Shown here piece after piece: positions 45,801 to 54,572 of a stretch of DNA of 64,000 bases. Made by a program: the position numbers and the translations under genes. Numbering within the stretch: position 1 is the first letter of the stretch; every line of letters begins with the position of its first letter. Source of the stretch: Phaeodactylum tricornutum CCAP 1055/1 (taxonomy: Eukaryota; Bacillariophyta; Bacillariophyceae; Surirellales; Neidiaceae); the NCBI RefSeq assembly GCF_000150955.2, contig NC_011671.1, forward strand, positions 930,001 to 994,000, given 5' to 3'. The notes beneath the pieces are model-generated. The model saw only the letters and a program-made list of their open reading frames with translations, was not told the DNA's origin and did no database searches.

Positions 45801-48601
45801 GTACTCCTGATATTAGCGTACTCCTTCAATTCCATTTCTGGGAACCGATCTACTACCGACTTGAAGAACCTACTTTTCCTTCCGACGGCACTGAAAAAAA
45901 GGGCCACTTTGTTGGAATTGCTGATTCCGTTGGTGATGCTCTTACCTACAAGGTACTCACCAACGACTCCCACAAGATCCTTTTCCGATCTAGTGTTCGC
46001 TCTGCATTGAAACCTAGTGAAACCAATTTGCGTCTTGAGCCACATGAAGGGGAGAGTCCTCCTAAGCCCATCAACTTCATTAAGTCGCGCAGGACTGAGG
46101 ACGGAAATTCTTATGCCATCCACACGCTACCTGGTTTTACCCCGGACGATCTCATCGGACGCACCTTTTTAACCGATACCCAGGACAATGGGGAGCGTTT
46201 TCGTGCACGTATTGCCAGGAAAATTCTTGATCCTGACAAACCACATGACATCCAATTCCTTGTTGAAATCAATGACGGTGAACACGATGAAATCATCGCC
46301 TACAACGAAATTCTAGATAAAGTCGAGACCGACCTAGAAAAGGAATTGACTGATACTGATCGGCAATGGAAGTTTAAAGACATTGTGGCACACCAAGGAC
46401 CCCTCCAAACCACGGACATTAACTATAAAGGTTCTAAGTTTAATGTTTTGGTAAACTGGGAAACTGGAGAGTCTAGCTATGAACCTCTAGACGTTATACG
46501 TGCCGACGATCCTATTACTTGCGCAGCCTATGCTAAACGTCAAGGTTTGCTGGATACCCCGGGTTGGAAACAGTTCAAACGACTTGTCAACCGCCAGAAG
46601 AAGTTCCAACGCCTTGTAAACCAAAGCCGCACACACTCTATCCGTCGTGTACCTACCTACAAATTTGGGTACCAGATCCCTCGCGACCATCTTAGCGCTG
46701 TTGATATCGACAGGCGTAATGGCAACACTAAATGGCAGGATGCTGAGAGTATAGAGCGTACACAGCTTCATGAATACAATACCTTTGTCGACAAAGGTAA
46801 AGCTATTCTAAATGGTAAACATGTTTCCAACGCGCCACAAGGGTACAGGAAAATCAGAATTCACACGGTCTACGATGTCAAACATGATGGCAGGCACAAG
46901 GCTCGCATGGTTGCTGGAGGTCACCTTACCCCCGTGCCTCCTGAGAGCGTCTACTCTGGAGTCGTGTCACTTCGAAGCCTCCGTATTGTTGTGTTCCTGG
47001 CCGAGCTAAATAACTTGAGGCTATGGGGAGCTGACATTGGGAATGCCTATCTTGAAGCCAAAACCCAGGAGAAAGTCTTTGTTGTTGCCGGACCGGAGTT
47101 CGGAGACCTCAACGGTCACATCCTTGTCATCAACAAGGCCCTTTACGGTCTACGTAGTAGTGGACTTCGTTGGCATGAGAGGTTCGCCGACACACTTCGC
47201 GACATGGGCTTTACACCCAGCAAGGCCGACTCCGATGTTTGGATGCGACCCAGTCAAGGCGTCTACGAGTATATTGCCGTCTACGTCGACGACATTGCCG
47301 TCGCAGCACATGACCCCGGTAGTATTGTTGAACAACTTAAAAGTGTCCACAAGTACAAGCTCAAAGGTGTTGGACCACTGGAGTACCACCTAGGGTGTAC
47401 GTTTGAGCGAGACAAAGATGGAACCTTGTCTTACCACCCCCGGAAGTATATCGCGCGTATGATGGAGCAGTACGAACGTATGTACGGCGAGTCACCCAAA
47501 CAGTATGTTTCACCGCTGGATAAAGGTGACCATCCTGAGTTAGACTCCACTCCTGAACTAAACGAAGATGGTATCAAGCAATATCAGTCGTTGATTGGGA
47601 GTTTGCAATGGCTTATCACGCTAGGGCGATTTGATATTGCTACGGCTGTGATGACCATGGCTCGATTCCGTGTTGCGCCTCGAGAAGGCCACCTTGATCG
47701 TCTTAAGCGTATGTATGGATACCTTCGTAAGATGAAGGCAGGAGCAATCCGTGTGCGCACCGATCAGCCCAACTACGTTGAGCTACCGGACCGAAGCAAC
47801 GAATGGGCCCGTTCCATCTACGGAAATGTGGAAGAACTTGTTCCTCACGATGCCCCTACGGCTTTGGGAAAGGCCGTTGTCTTAACCACCTACGTTGACG
47901 CAAACCTATACCACGATATGATTACAGGTCGTTCAGTCACCGGTATCCTCCACCTCATAAACCAAACCCCTTTTGAATGGTTTTCGAAACGACAGGCTAC
48001 CGTCGAGACTGCTACCTACGGATCAGAATTTGTGGCTGCACGTATTGCAGTTGAACAAATCATTGATGTGCGCATTACAATGAGGTACCTAGGAGTCACA
48101 GTTAAGGGCAAGACTATTATGTTTGGAGATAACCAATCGGTTATCACAAGTTCTACAGAGTCCCAATCACCAATCAATAAACGGCATAACGCTTTGTCCT
48201 ACCATCGAGTCCGCGAGGCAATTGCTGCTGGCATTGTGGATTTCCAAAAGATTTTGGGAGCCAACAATCCTGCCGATGTACTCAGCAAGCATTGGGGTTT
48301 CCAGCAGGCATGGCCTCTTCTTAAGCCTATACTATTCTGGCATGGTGATACATCTGATTGTGATACCAAGGCCTTGAAGGATACAACACAGACCGATGGG
48401 GAGTGTCACGGTATAGTACCATGCGACATGTCTCCTAGTGATGTCCGTCCTCTAGACGTCAACACGGTGAACGGCAGTTGGAGTGTTCATAAGGGAGAAG
48501 TGAGTCGTATGGAAGTTAACTCGGTCTTATTGCATGAAATTCCTAGATACAATGATGTATCGTGCGTTGGAGAGAACGCGACTGAACATGTCGTGTTCTG
48601 A
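42860..48601 (+). CDS. Copia gag-pol polyprotein of the young element
   Basis: A single frame of 1913 residues. Regions in order: gag (about residues 150-450, with DDRYWDNFYRTF and WKNHLRIYND), protease-like segment near 560, integrase (about 830-1010, NYAERRIATVEANANK near its end), a linker with a chromodomain-like stretch (NVLVNWETGESSYEPLDVI), reverse transcriptase (ADIGNAYLEAKTQEKVFV, KALYGLRSSGLRWHERF, YVDDIA) and RNase H (YVDANLYHDMITGRSVTG, FGDNQSVITSS, NKRHNALSYHRVRE). The frame crosses the left border of the right LTR at 48404 and ends 198 bp inside it. It looks whole. The leader between LTR and ATG is about 740 bp with no long frame of known type. Confidence 0.92.
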   Translation: MVTATRTTSDASAFAHLLDTVLALPATSPIRSSLVLHELDDLYGLLSIFERQIETLEYLPVPSEGDATPVPIKLRMGHQQLLRYLLLWIRQLETNKGGPLSNYELISLMKEDFSLFRRSPSIHLPNAVPTPSSQSSTPSTVVGNSSRSAVADFKRGVKRDKTHYPVLKDDRYWDNFYRTFVVTAVSHNVDNVLDPAYSPTSTDEILLFREQKKFVYSALEHCLQTDMGKNIVREHAFDFDAQTVFAKVVKHYTESTAAKISSGTTLSYLTSAKYGSSWTGTAEGFILHWKNHLRIYNDTVPVTEKLPPQLCLSLLESSVRDVSELRQVNTTANLDLAKGGSPINYENYLSLLLAAATLYDKGNNFSNSRSPKFKRSAFVTETTFPDDEYGVDYDIDLSPSILYEANAHNRRAGDQNRDRQSNVNRERPYIPREMWDKLSDDAKEILRGMSSPKEGNASANGKSSSAFHANSHSLSDTGHTSSTDELLHENDNDKLYDCGNDTELLAHLTDRSSNMANGDIRKVLASASSYKQNSKNSLQSNMLEYSISRHSVAETTSSLIDRGANGGLAGSDVKILNKTGRSASITGINDHTLPDLDIVTAAGLVESQHGPIIVILHQYAHHGKGKTIHSSAQLEYYKNIVEDRSRVLGGKQRIITLDDYVIPLHIRQGLAYMDMRPPSDAEFDTLPHVVLTSDVDWDPSIIDNEIDLVIDWHDAIQDLPSDPYVEPRFNSTGEYRHRHVATFDIFSSSDFVHRSTALDNILSSNQHDMTRNSHNYEALRPCLGWVSANTVQKTIMATTQFAREVYNAPMRKHFKSRFPALNVHRRNEAVATDTIWSDTPAVDNGAKFAQLFVGRRSLVTDIYPMKTDKEFVNALEDNIRHRGAMDKLISDRAKAEISKKVSDITRAYHIDQWQSEPNHQHQNYAERRIATVEANANKILNKTGAPNSTWLLCVSYICYLFNHLAHESLHDRTPLEILNGSTPDISVLLQFHFWEPIYYRLEEPTFPSDGTEKKGHFVGIADSVGDALTYKVLTNDSHKILFRSSVRSALKPSETNLRLEPHEGESPPKPINFIKSRRTEDGNSYAIHTLPGFTPDDLIGRTFLTDTQDNGERFRARIARKILDPDKPHDIQFLVEINDGEHDEIIAYNEILDKVETDLEKELTDTDRQWKFKDIVAHQGPLQTTDINYKGSKFNVLVNWETGESSYEPLDVIRADDPITCAAYAKRQGLLDTPGWKQFKRLVNRQKKFQRLVNQSRTHSIRRVPTYKFGYQIPRDHLSAVDIDRRNGNTKWQDAESIERTQLHEYNTFVDKGKAILNGKHVSNAPQGYRKIRIHTVYDVKHDGRHKARMVAGGHLTPVPPESVYSGVVSLRSLRIVVFLAELNNLRLWGADIGNAYLEAKTQEKVFVVAGPEFGDLNGHILVINKALYGLRSSGLRWHERFADTLRDMGFTPSKADSDVWMRPSQGVYEYIAVYVDDIAVAAHDPGSIVEQLKSVHKYKLKGVGPLEYHLGCTFERDKDGTLSYHPRKYIARMMEQYERMYGESPKQYVSPLDKGDHPELDSTPELNEDGIKQYQSLIGSLQWLITLGRFDIATAVMTMARFRVAPREGHLDRLKRMYGYLRKMKAGAIRVRTDQPNYVELPDRSNEWARSIYGNVEELVPHDAPTALGKAVVLTTYVDANLYHDMITGRSVTGILHLINQTPFEWFSKRQATVETATYGSEFVAARIAVEQIIDVRITMRYLGVTVKGKTIMFGDNQSVITSSTESQSPINKRHNALSYHRVREAIAAGIVDFQKILGANNPADVLSKHWGFQQAWPLLKPILFWHGDTSDCDTKALKDTTQTDGECHGIVPCDMSPSDVRPLDVNTVNGSWSVHKGEVSRMEVNSVLLHEIPRYNDVSCVGENATEHVVF

Positions 48602-49083
48602 CAGTGGCAACGGAGTGGGACTGACAATACTTATTGCCTGACTAACGGATGTAAATGGATGCGCTCCATTTCCCGCGGCATGCATGTTATGAAAGGTATT
48701 TCCGGTTCCACTATAAGTATATGTGAGCGCGCGTCATGGTATAAGGATACTATGACGGAAGAAAGATATTTGTGTACGTTTGATTTTGTTCCTCAGGTTT
48801 TGTTGTATCTTGGCAAATCGGAGGAGCAACAAGAATTAGTTTATAGCACTAATTCTTCAATCATTGTTTTATAAGTTCTTTGATCCGCATTGCTAGTTTA
48901 CGCATAGGTCCTCGTATCCGCTGCCTAACCCGAGGGGAGCGTCGCCAACGAGTAGAGTTTTACAGTCCCTAAGTCTCTTAGGTGTATCGCCGGTCGTTCG
49001 TAATAACGCCCTCTCTTGTTTACCAGGCTCTGTTCCTAACAGTGCTTCTGTCCATACGGTGTACATTGGTGTATATCGTAACA
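48404..49083 (+). repeat. Right LTR of young copia element (LTR-A)
   Basis: Same 680-bp sequence as 41441-42120. A short purine run (GATGGGGAG) stands just before it as a probable polypurine tract. AAATG follows at 49084-49088. Confidence 0.93.
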
Positions 49084-49565
49084 AAATGGCTTCATCAAAG
49101 TGATGATAACTCAATGTTGCGTTAAATGAGGACTTTGCTAATCGCACCATCCTGGAATTAAGATCAGCTGTAGAAAGTGGCAAGTAAGAAGTTCAAGATA
49201 TTACTTGACCAGTTTGAACAAGTATACGTGCACACATAACATCACCAATATCATGCGCAGGACCAAGCCAGCGACCTAGATTTCGTTTGTCCTCCGGAAA
49301 GTCGACTTGGTCCAAATACCATATCCAATCATACCTAGCAAATTCACACAAGTGACTAATATCCGTACTATCACCTGACACTGCTGTATTTGGGACATTG
49401 TTGTTCAATGCATAGATGTTGTGAGCAATCAACAATCTGATCATACTTTGCAACTCCAGGCAAAAATACCATAAATATAACGATGCAAATGACTTTTCCA
49501 TAGCCATTTTAGTCATGCATTTCAATACTTTAATTGCAGTCTCAGCTCGATTCAACCATGGTGAG

Positions 49566-51021
49566 TGTCAACTGGAATGACAGTTTTGAGTACCGGTTCG
49601 CGCGATGGCGCGCAATACTTGGGTCGTGGCACCCAAGGCGAGCCTGTCAAAACTAATGTTGTGTGTTTGGCCACAAATCCCGACACGGATAGTTTTGGAC
49701 AGGCGCAATCCCAGCTGAGTATTCAGAAACATGATGTGACTGTTTCGGGACTCGATCATTGCCATGCTAAGGAGCATGGTAATTATGATGAATGCGCCCA
49801 CGGTGCCGTGTATAACACCGTGGAGAATAGTGAAATGGACCACAATGGCACTTGGCAAATTGTGGGGCCAAATGGAAAGTGAACAGATTAGCTCTTTAGT
49901 TTAGAGTTTATAAATCTTAACAACAATTGTGTGAAAACCATATTTGTTATTTTGTATCTCTTTGTTAGAATCCAGACAAGTCTTGATCACCTTGTGCTGT
50001 CTTCAGAAGCCAGGAGATACTTGACCATTGACAGATTAACAGTCTTGGATTGCTAATCACTTTGCTCCCGTTTGTTTGGGGATTGTCTGGTTCTGTGATA
50101 GAACGGCAATAAAACAATCCGTTGGGTAAGACCAGTGGCTTTGTTTTTGTTGTTTCGATCTGCTGACAAGTTGATCGGATAATTGCTGTCTCGCTTGTCC
50201 TTGGTGCACGAGATACTGTGTTGGTCTTGTTTGTCCTTGGTGCACAAGATTCTGTTGCGTGTGAATGGCCCAACAGTTGCGTTCAAGAATCATCCCTGCT
50301 TTGACCATGGACCCTCTTGAACATGTTCTTGTGAACCTTTTGGGAGCGACAACACCGGATTCGTCGTACCGTCGGTTCTTTGAAGAGTACAGCATTACTC
50401 AGGCCAGCAAGTTGGCCTCAATCACCGAAAATTGTCTTGCAATGTTTCATATGGTGTTTTGACTCCTTCTGTGGAAGATACCCCTGCCACCATTGTTTGT
50501 ATGTTTCTTCCGCCTGCCCAGCAGGATCGGAGCTTGAAGATTGTCAAATGGCTCCTCTCGAAATGTACCGACGTGACAAACGAAAGCTGGTTTGAACTTA
50601 CCCCTGAAGTCCTTGAGTATTGGCAACCAGCCTCTGCTATTGTTGCCCCTGCTACCCCTGTTGGATTGGACGCTCGGAGTTCCTTTGTCGAAAGTGCTGC
50701 CGCAAAGTTTCGGAAGACAATCAAGAATCACTCCGTTCCGTACCCAAAGTTCAGTGAAGACCGTTTTTGGGTCACTTGAAATACGAATATTCGTATCAAG
50801 CTCCGTATCCATGGCGTCCAGTTGGTTCTTGACCCAGACTACTTGTCCGAGACCGTTGATGAGATGGATACATTTGTTGAGATGCAGAACTTTGTTTTTG
50901 GCATGTTCAACGACATTTTGTTGACCCCTTGTGCGCGTGGAATCCTCCACAAGCATGTGGATGAATTGGATGCTCAGGCTGTTTACCGCGACCTTGTTGC
51001 CTTGTACGGTAAAGGTATCAA
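49566..51021 (+). mobile_element. 5' part of a third copia-like family (LTR-C plus gag)
   Basis: LTR-C (49566-50033, 468 bp) begins TGTCAACT and ends TTGACA, a perfect 6-bp terminal inverted repeat, and is followed by the putative primer-binding site GATTAACAGTCTTGG. From about 50270 to 51021 the plus strand encodes gag-like sequence (KFRKTIKNHSVPYPKFSEDRFW; RDLVALYGKG) related to the gag of the young element at 42860. The pol part and second LTR are absent, so it is a broken remnant with several breaks. It starts inside the integrase part of the old minus-strand copia element and ends against the LTR-A relative at 51022. Confidence 0.75.
50034..50048 (+). other. Putative primer-binding site of third family
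   Basis: GATTAACAGTCTTGG follows LTR-C exactly as it follows the unrelated LTR-A at 42120; the sequence after the 15 bases differs (ATTGCT against TTTCTC). The sharing of just this block supports a primer-binding role. Confidence 0.65.
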
Positions 51022-51687
51022 TGCGATGCGACATGTCTTCTAATGATGTTCGTATTTTGGACGTCAACACGGTGAATGGCAGTTGGAGTGTTTACAAGGA
51101 TGAAGTGAGTCGTATGGAAGTTAACTCGGTCTTATTGTATGGAATTCCTAAGTACAACAATGTATCAGGCGTTGGAGAGAACGCGACTGAACATGTCGTG
51201 TTCTGACGGTGGCAACGGAGTGGGACTGACAATACTTATTGCCTGACTAACGGATGTAAATGGATGCACTCCATTTCCCGCGGCATGCATGTTATGAAAG
51301 GTATTTCCGGTTCCACTATAAGTATATGTGAGCGCACGTCATGGTATAAGGATACTATAACGGAAGAAAGATATTTGTGTACGTTTGAGTTTGTTCCTCA
51401 TGTTTTGTTGTATCTTGGCAAATTGGAGGAGCAACAAGAACTAGTTCATAACACTACTTCTTCAATCATTGTTTTATAAGTTCTTTGATCCGTACTGCTA
51501 GTTTACGCATAGGTCCTCGTATCCGCTGCCTAACCCAAGGGGAGCGTCGCCAACAAGTAAGTTTTACAGTCGCTAAGTCGCTTAGGTGTCTTGCCGGTTG
51601 TTTGTAATAATGCCCTCTTCTGTTTACCAGGCTCTGTCCCTAACAGCGCTTCTGTCCATTTGGTGTACATTGGTGTATATTGTAACA
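51022..51687 (+). mobile_element. Diverged LTR-A relative, 5'-shortened
   Basis: From GCGATGCGACATGTC to the GTAACA end this matches LTR-A with scattered substitutions but lacks about the first 15-20 bases. It abuts gag-like sequence of the third copia family. Its divergence from the LTRs of the young element shows an older insertion or an older subfamily. Confidence 0.8.
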
Positions 51688-52571
51688 ATTCAGATGAACA
51701 ACCCCTCAACATGTGCCTATTAATCTTACTCTCACCTAGAGCAATATCTCTTTTGAGTATAAGTCCCACATAGCATCCCACCGTGAGTATCCAATCCTGC
51801 TTGTCACTCACCCTGCAATTTGTGCGACTGTGTCCTAAACCTCACTTGTGTATCCTGCTCCAGCGGCTTCCAATATGGGACAATCCTGATAATATAGTGA
51901 ATCCTTTGGTTTGTACAATAAGGTAGACATAAATGCTGTGTTATCACCACAATCTTCAACTTGACTCACACTTCCATCACCTATGTTTCATTGTCCTATA
52001 TGGCGCCTTGGTGTATATTGTGACACAGGTGGAGGTGAGAAACTGCTGTTGCGTAATTGACCGGCAACTTTGGCATCTCATAGTTAGGAACACCCTACAA
52101 CAAGCATATAGGCTTCAATATCCCTATATTGTGGAGACAAGTTAAGTTTTGATTTACGTCTTTTTATCTGCCTACAAAAGTATCTACAATCCTTTGGTCC
52201 CATAGACACATTTTAGCCCGTTGTAGTTGCAGTACAGTCAGTCAATTCACGGTGTTTAGTTTAAATAGTTTGATTAGTCAATAATGTAATAGAGCCTATT
52301 GAAACTACTTAAACTGAACATGTTCTCCCCTTCTAGAAGTTTTCCACTTGTCCCATCCCCTTCAGCGAAATTAACTGTTAGATTTGCAATGCATACGGCA
52401 TACACAAGCCATTTTATGCATTTGTTCACTGTCAGTCAAGAACAAACTTTTTCCGAAAGGGCACTACTTGCACAATTTGTCGCTTACTGTTAGGGAGCTA
52501 TCTTAAGAATGAACTTTCAGTCTTACATTAATAGCAGAAGGTACACTTGCTTGATAGGCAGTACAGGAAAT
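51688..52571. other. Transposon-nest spacer
   Basis: About 0.9 kb with no recognised gene. It includes the inverted partner (52088-52212) of the repeat at 35771-35892. Short frames on minus near 51690-51811 have no domain match and may be element remains. Confidence 0.5.
52088..52212 (-). repeat. Dispersed repeat, inverted copy of 35771-35892
   Basis: This stretch, read on the minus strand, follows 35771-35892 closely, including the palindrome CAATATAGGGATATTG. Confidence 0.75.
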
Positions 52572-53978
52572 TGTTACAGAGTACTACCAAATTACAACCG
52601 TAGGACAGATTGCTGTTAGGACAGTGTGTGGTAAACAAAGGTGGATGTTGAGACAAACAACCTGCAATACTTAGGGTCTGTAAAACTCAACTTGTTGACA
52701 ATGCTCCCCACGGGTTAGACAGCGGATACAAGGACCTATGTGTAGAATGCAATTTGGAACAATGAACTTATAAAACAATGAGAGGACGATTACATTCTAC
52801 AAACTAGTTGTTTTGTTGCTCAGTCCCACCATGTGTCTTGTGATACCCCCTATGTTGCCTCAATTGTATTTTCTATGTTCCAGTTATATCTCCTATGTTA
52901 CAATATACACCAATGTACACCATATGGACAGAAGCGCTGTTAGGAACAGAGCCTGATAAACAGAGGAGGGCGTTATTACGAACGACTGGCAATACACCTA
53001 AGAGACTTAGGGACTGTAAAAGTCTACCTGTTGACAACGCTCCCCATGGGTTAAGCAGCGGATACAAGGACCTGTGCAATAAAGGCAGTACGGATCAAAG
53101 AACTTATAAAACAATGATTAAAGAAGTAGTGCTATGGACTAGTTCTTGTTGTTCCTCTGATTTGCCAAGATACAACAAAACCTGAGGAACAAACTCAAAC
53201 AAAACCATATATCTTTCCTTTGCCATAGTATCCTTATACCATGGCGCACGCTCACATTTACTTATAGTGGAACCGGAAATACCTTTCATAACATGCATGC
53301 CGCGGGAAATGGAGTGTATCCCTTTACATCCGTTAGTCAGGCAATAAGTATTGTCAGTCCCACTCCGTTGCCACCGTCAGAACACGACATGTTCAGTCGC
53401 GTTCTCTCCAACGCCTGATACATTGTTGTACTTAGGAATTCCATACAATAAGACCGAATTAACTTCCATGCGACTCACTTCATCCTTGTAAACACTCCAA
53501 CTGCCATCCACCGTGTTGACACCTAACGGACGGACATTCTTGATGGACATGTCGCATGGTACTAAACCGTGACATCCTATAATCCAATTGTATCCCAGTT
53601 CACCTCGGTTGTGTAAACCAACAAGTGGAGACTAAGCACATGCGATTTCAATTGTACAAGCGCTTTGATTATTGTGAGTCCACGTGGCCACGGAACAAGG
53701 CAGTGGCATCATTTCTGTGCGGGCCTCCTTAGCTCCATGTGCATAGTTTTGATTCACACTTGCGATATCCGTGTTCAGTGAATTATGTCCACAAGACATA
53801 TCGCGAGGAGGGATACTACAACAGGGTAACCCAAATATGGTGGTTTGCGCAATAAGGCCGACACAAACTCCATACTTGACACGTAAACATTGCATCCATC
53901 GGATTTGCTCACACTTACATTTGCCTTCCTAAGTGGAAGCTGTCCGAGAGACATGCCGCAAGGTAGTGTACCGTAACA
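52572..53978 (-). mobile_element. LTR-B copy interrupted by a solo LTR-A
   Basis: It starts TGTTACAG and ends CCGTAACA and aligns with LTR-B at 36335-37210, lacking about 160 bp of its middle. A complete LTR-A solo copy (52896-53574) splits it. Its outer flanks (GAAAT and CAAGT) are not a perfect target duplication, in keeping with greater age. The same 5'-end open frame as in the other LTR-B copy is readable. Confidence 0.82.
52896..53574 (-). mobile_element. Solo LTR-A inside LTR-B
   Basis: A 679-bp LTR-A relative in reverse orientation (TGTTACAAT...CCGTGACA) is bounded by TCCTA on both sides (52891-52895 and 53575-53579), a 5-bp target duplication. It has diverged from the LTRs of the young element, so it is older than that insertion, yet younger than the LTR-B it entered. 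Confidence 0.88.
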
Positions 53979-54572
53979 CAAGTGACCCATTTATAATGAT
54001 AGTGAAGAATTGACCGTTTCTCACAGTAATTTTTGGAGTAGATGATGAATGTGATACACATGAGCTCTTTTTCCGAAATAAGTGTTTTGCGCATTTTTCT
54101 GTTATTTCTCTTCTTGTTTTTCCTTCATCAGAATCTCAGGGGGTCATCTGATCTTCATTGCATACAGAAAGGGTTTGAAATTGATCCTGTGATTCGGTCA
54201 TTCTTCTGCTTTATCTTTAGTTCTTCCTGCCCTGTAGATTAGTGTAGAAATATCAGTGTCCATTTGTACGTTTGCGGCGCAAACTAAAATTTCAATCTAA
54301 GGAAGTTTATCTTCCTGATACCAAATTTGTAGAGTTGCAATCATACACCAAATAAATCGAAATGTTCTAGTAAGCCATATATATATAGACACCGACCGAT
54401 GAAGATTACAATTGCCCCGAAGCAAAACCGGCCACCTCTACTATGGTTTCTTCAGCAAAGATCTCTCACAGTCAACGTATTTTTCGGTCCGGTTTTATTT
54501 TCACTGATGTGGAAACACATCCGGGCTGTAAAATCATTGCGGATTTTATTCTAATCGTTGCACTTCTCGATC
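53979..54572. other. Right border of transposon nest and promoter region
   Basis: AT-rich spacer without a supported gene. An alternating AT run (ccatatatatatagac, near 54377-54392) about 190 bp before the DUF6824 gene start could serve as a TATA-like element, but this is only a guess. Confidence 0.4.

Larger units (their letters stand above)
41441..49083 (+). mobile_element. Complete-looking young Ty1/copia retrotransposon
   Basis: The element is 7643 bp: two 680-bp LTRs (41441-42120 and 48404-49083) that I found identical wherever compared, TG...CA ends, and an AAATG target duplication. One long plus-strand frame (first ATG 42860) carries gag, a protease-like region, integrase, a chromodomain-like stretch, reverse transcriptase (YVDDIA) and RNase H in the order typical of copia, not gypsy. 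It looks whole, with no break noticed. Identical LTRs mean a recent insertion. It interrupts the integrase region of the old minus-strand copia element. It resembles the diatom copia-like (CoDi) elements described from Phaeodactylum; membership of a named family would need comparison. Confidence 0.93.
36158..49565 (-). mobile_element. Old broken Ty1/copia element, heavily interrupted
   Basis: Minus-strand copia coding sequence lies in scattered pieces: integrase C-terminal part at about 49089-49565 (RWLGPAHDIGDVMCARIL, RAETAIKVLK), the segment between integrase and reverse transcriptase with a chromodomain-like stretch at 40603-41435, the first half of reverse transcriptase at about 39961-40360 (LGTDAQNAYLSAP), the second half with YTDD at 38277-38628, and RNase H around 37211-37570 (AFVDADHAGDR) and 36158-36334 (DNMSVVYN, KSNAIAYHFVREN). 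It is broken, with at least four insertions plus further internal breaks. Its LTRs were not identified. The degree of decay and the number of later insertions make it the oldest layer of the nest. Confidence 0.85.
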
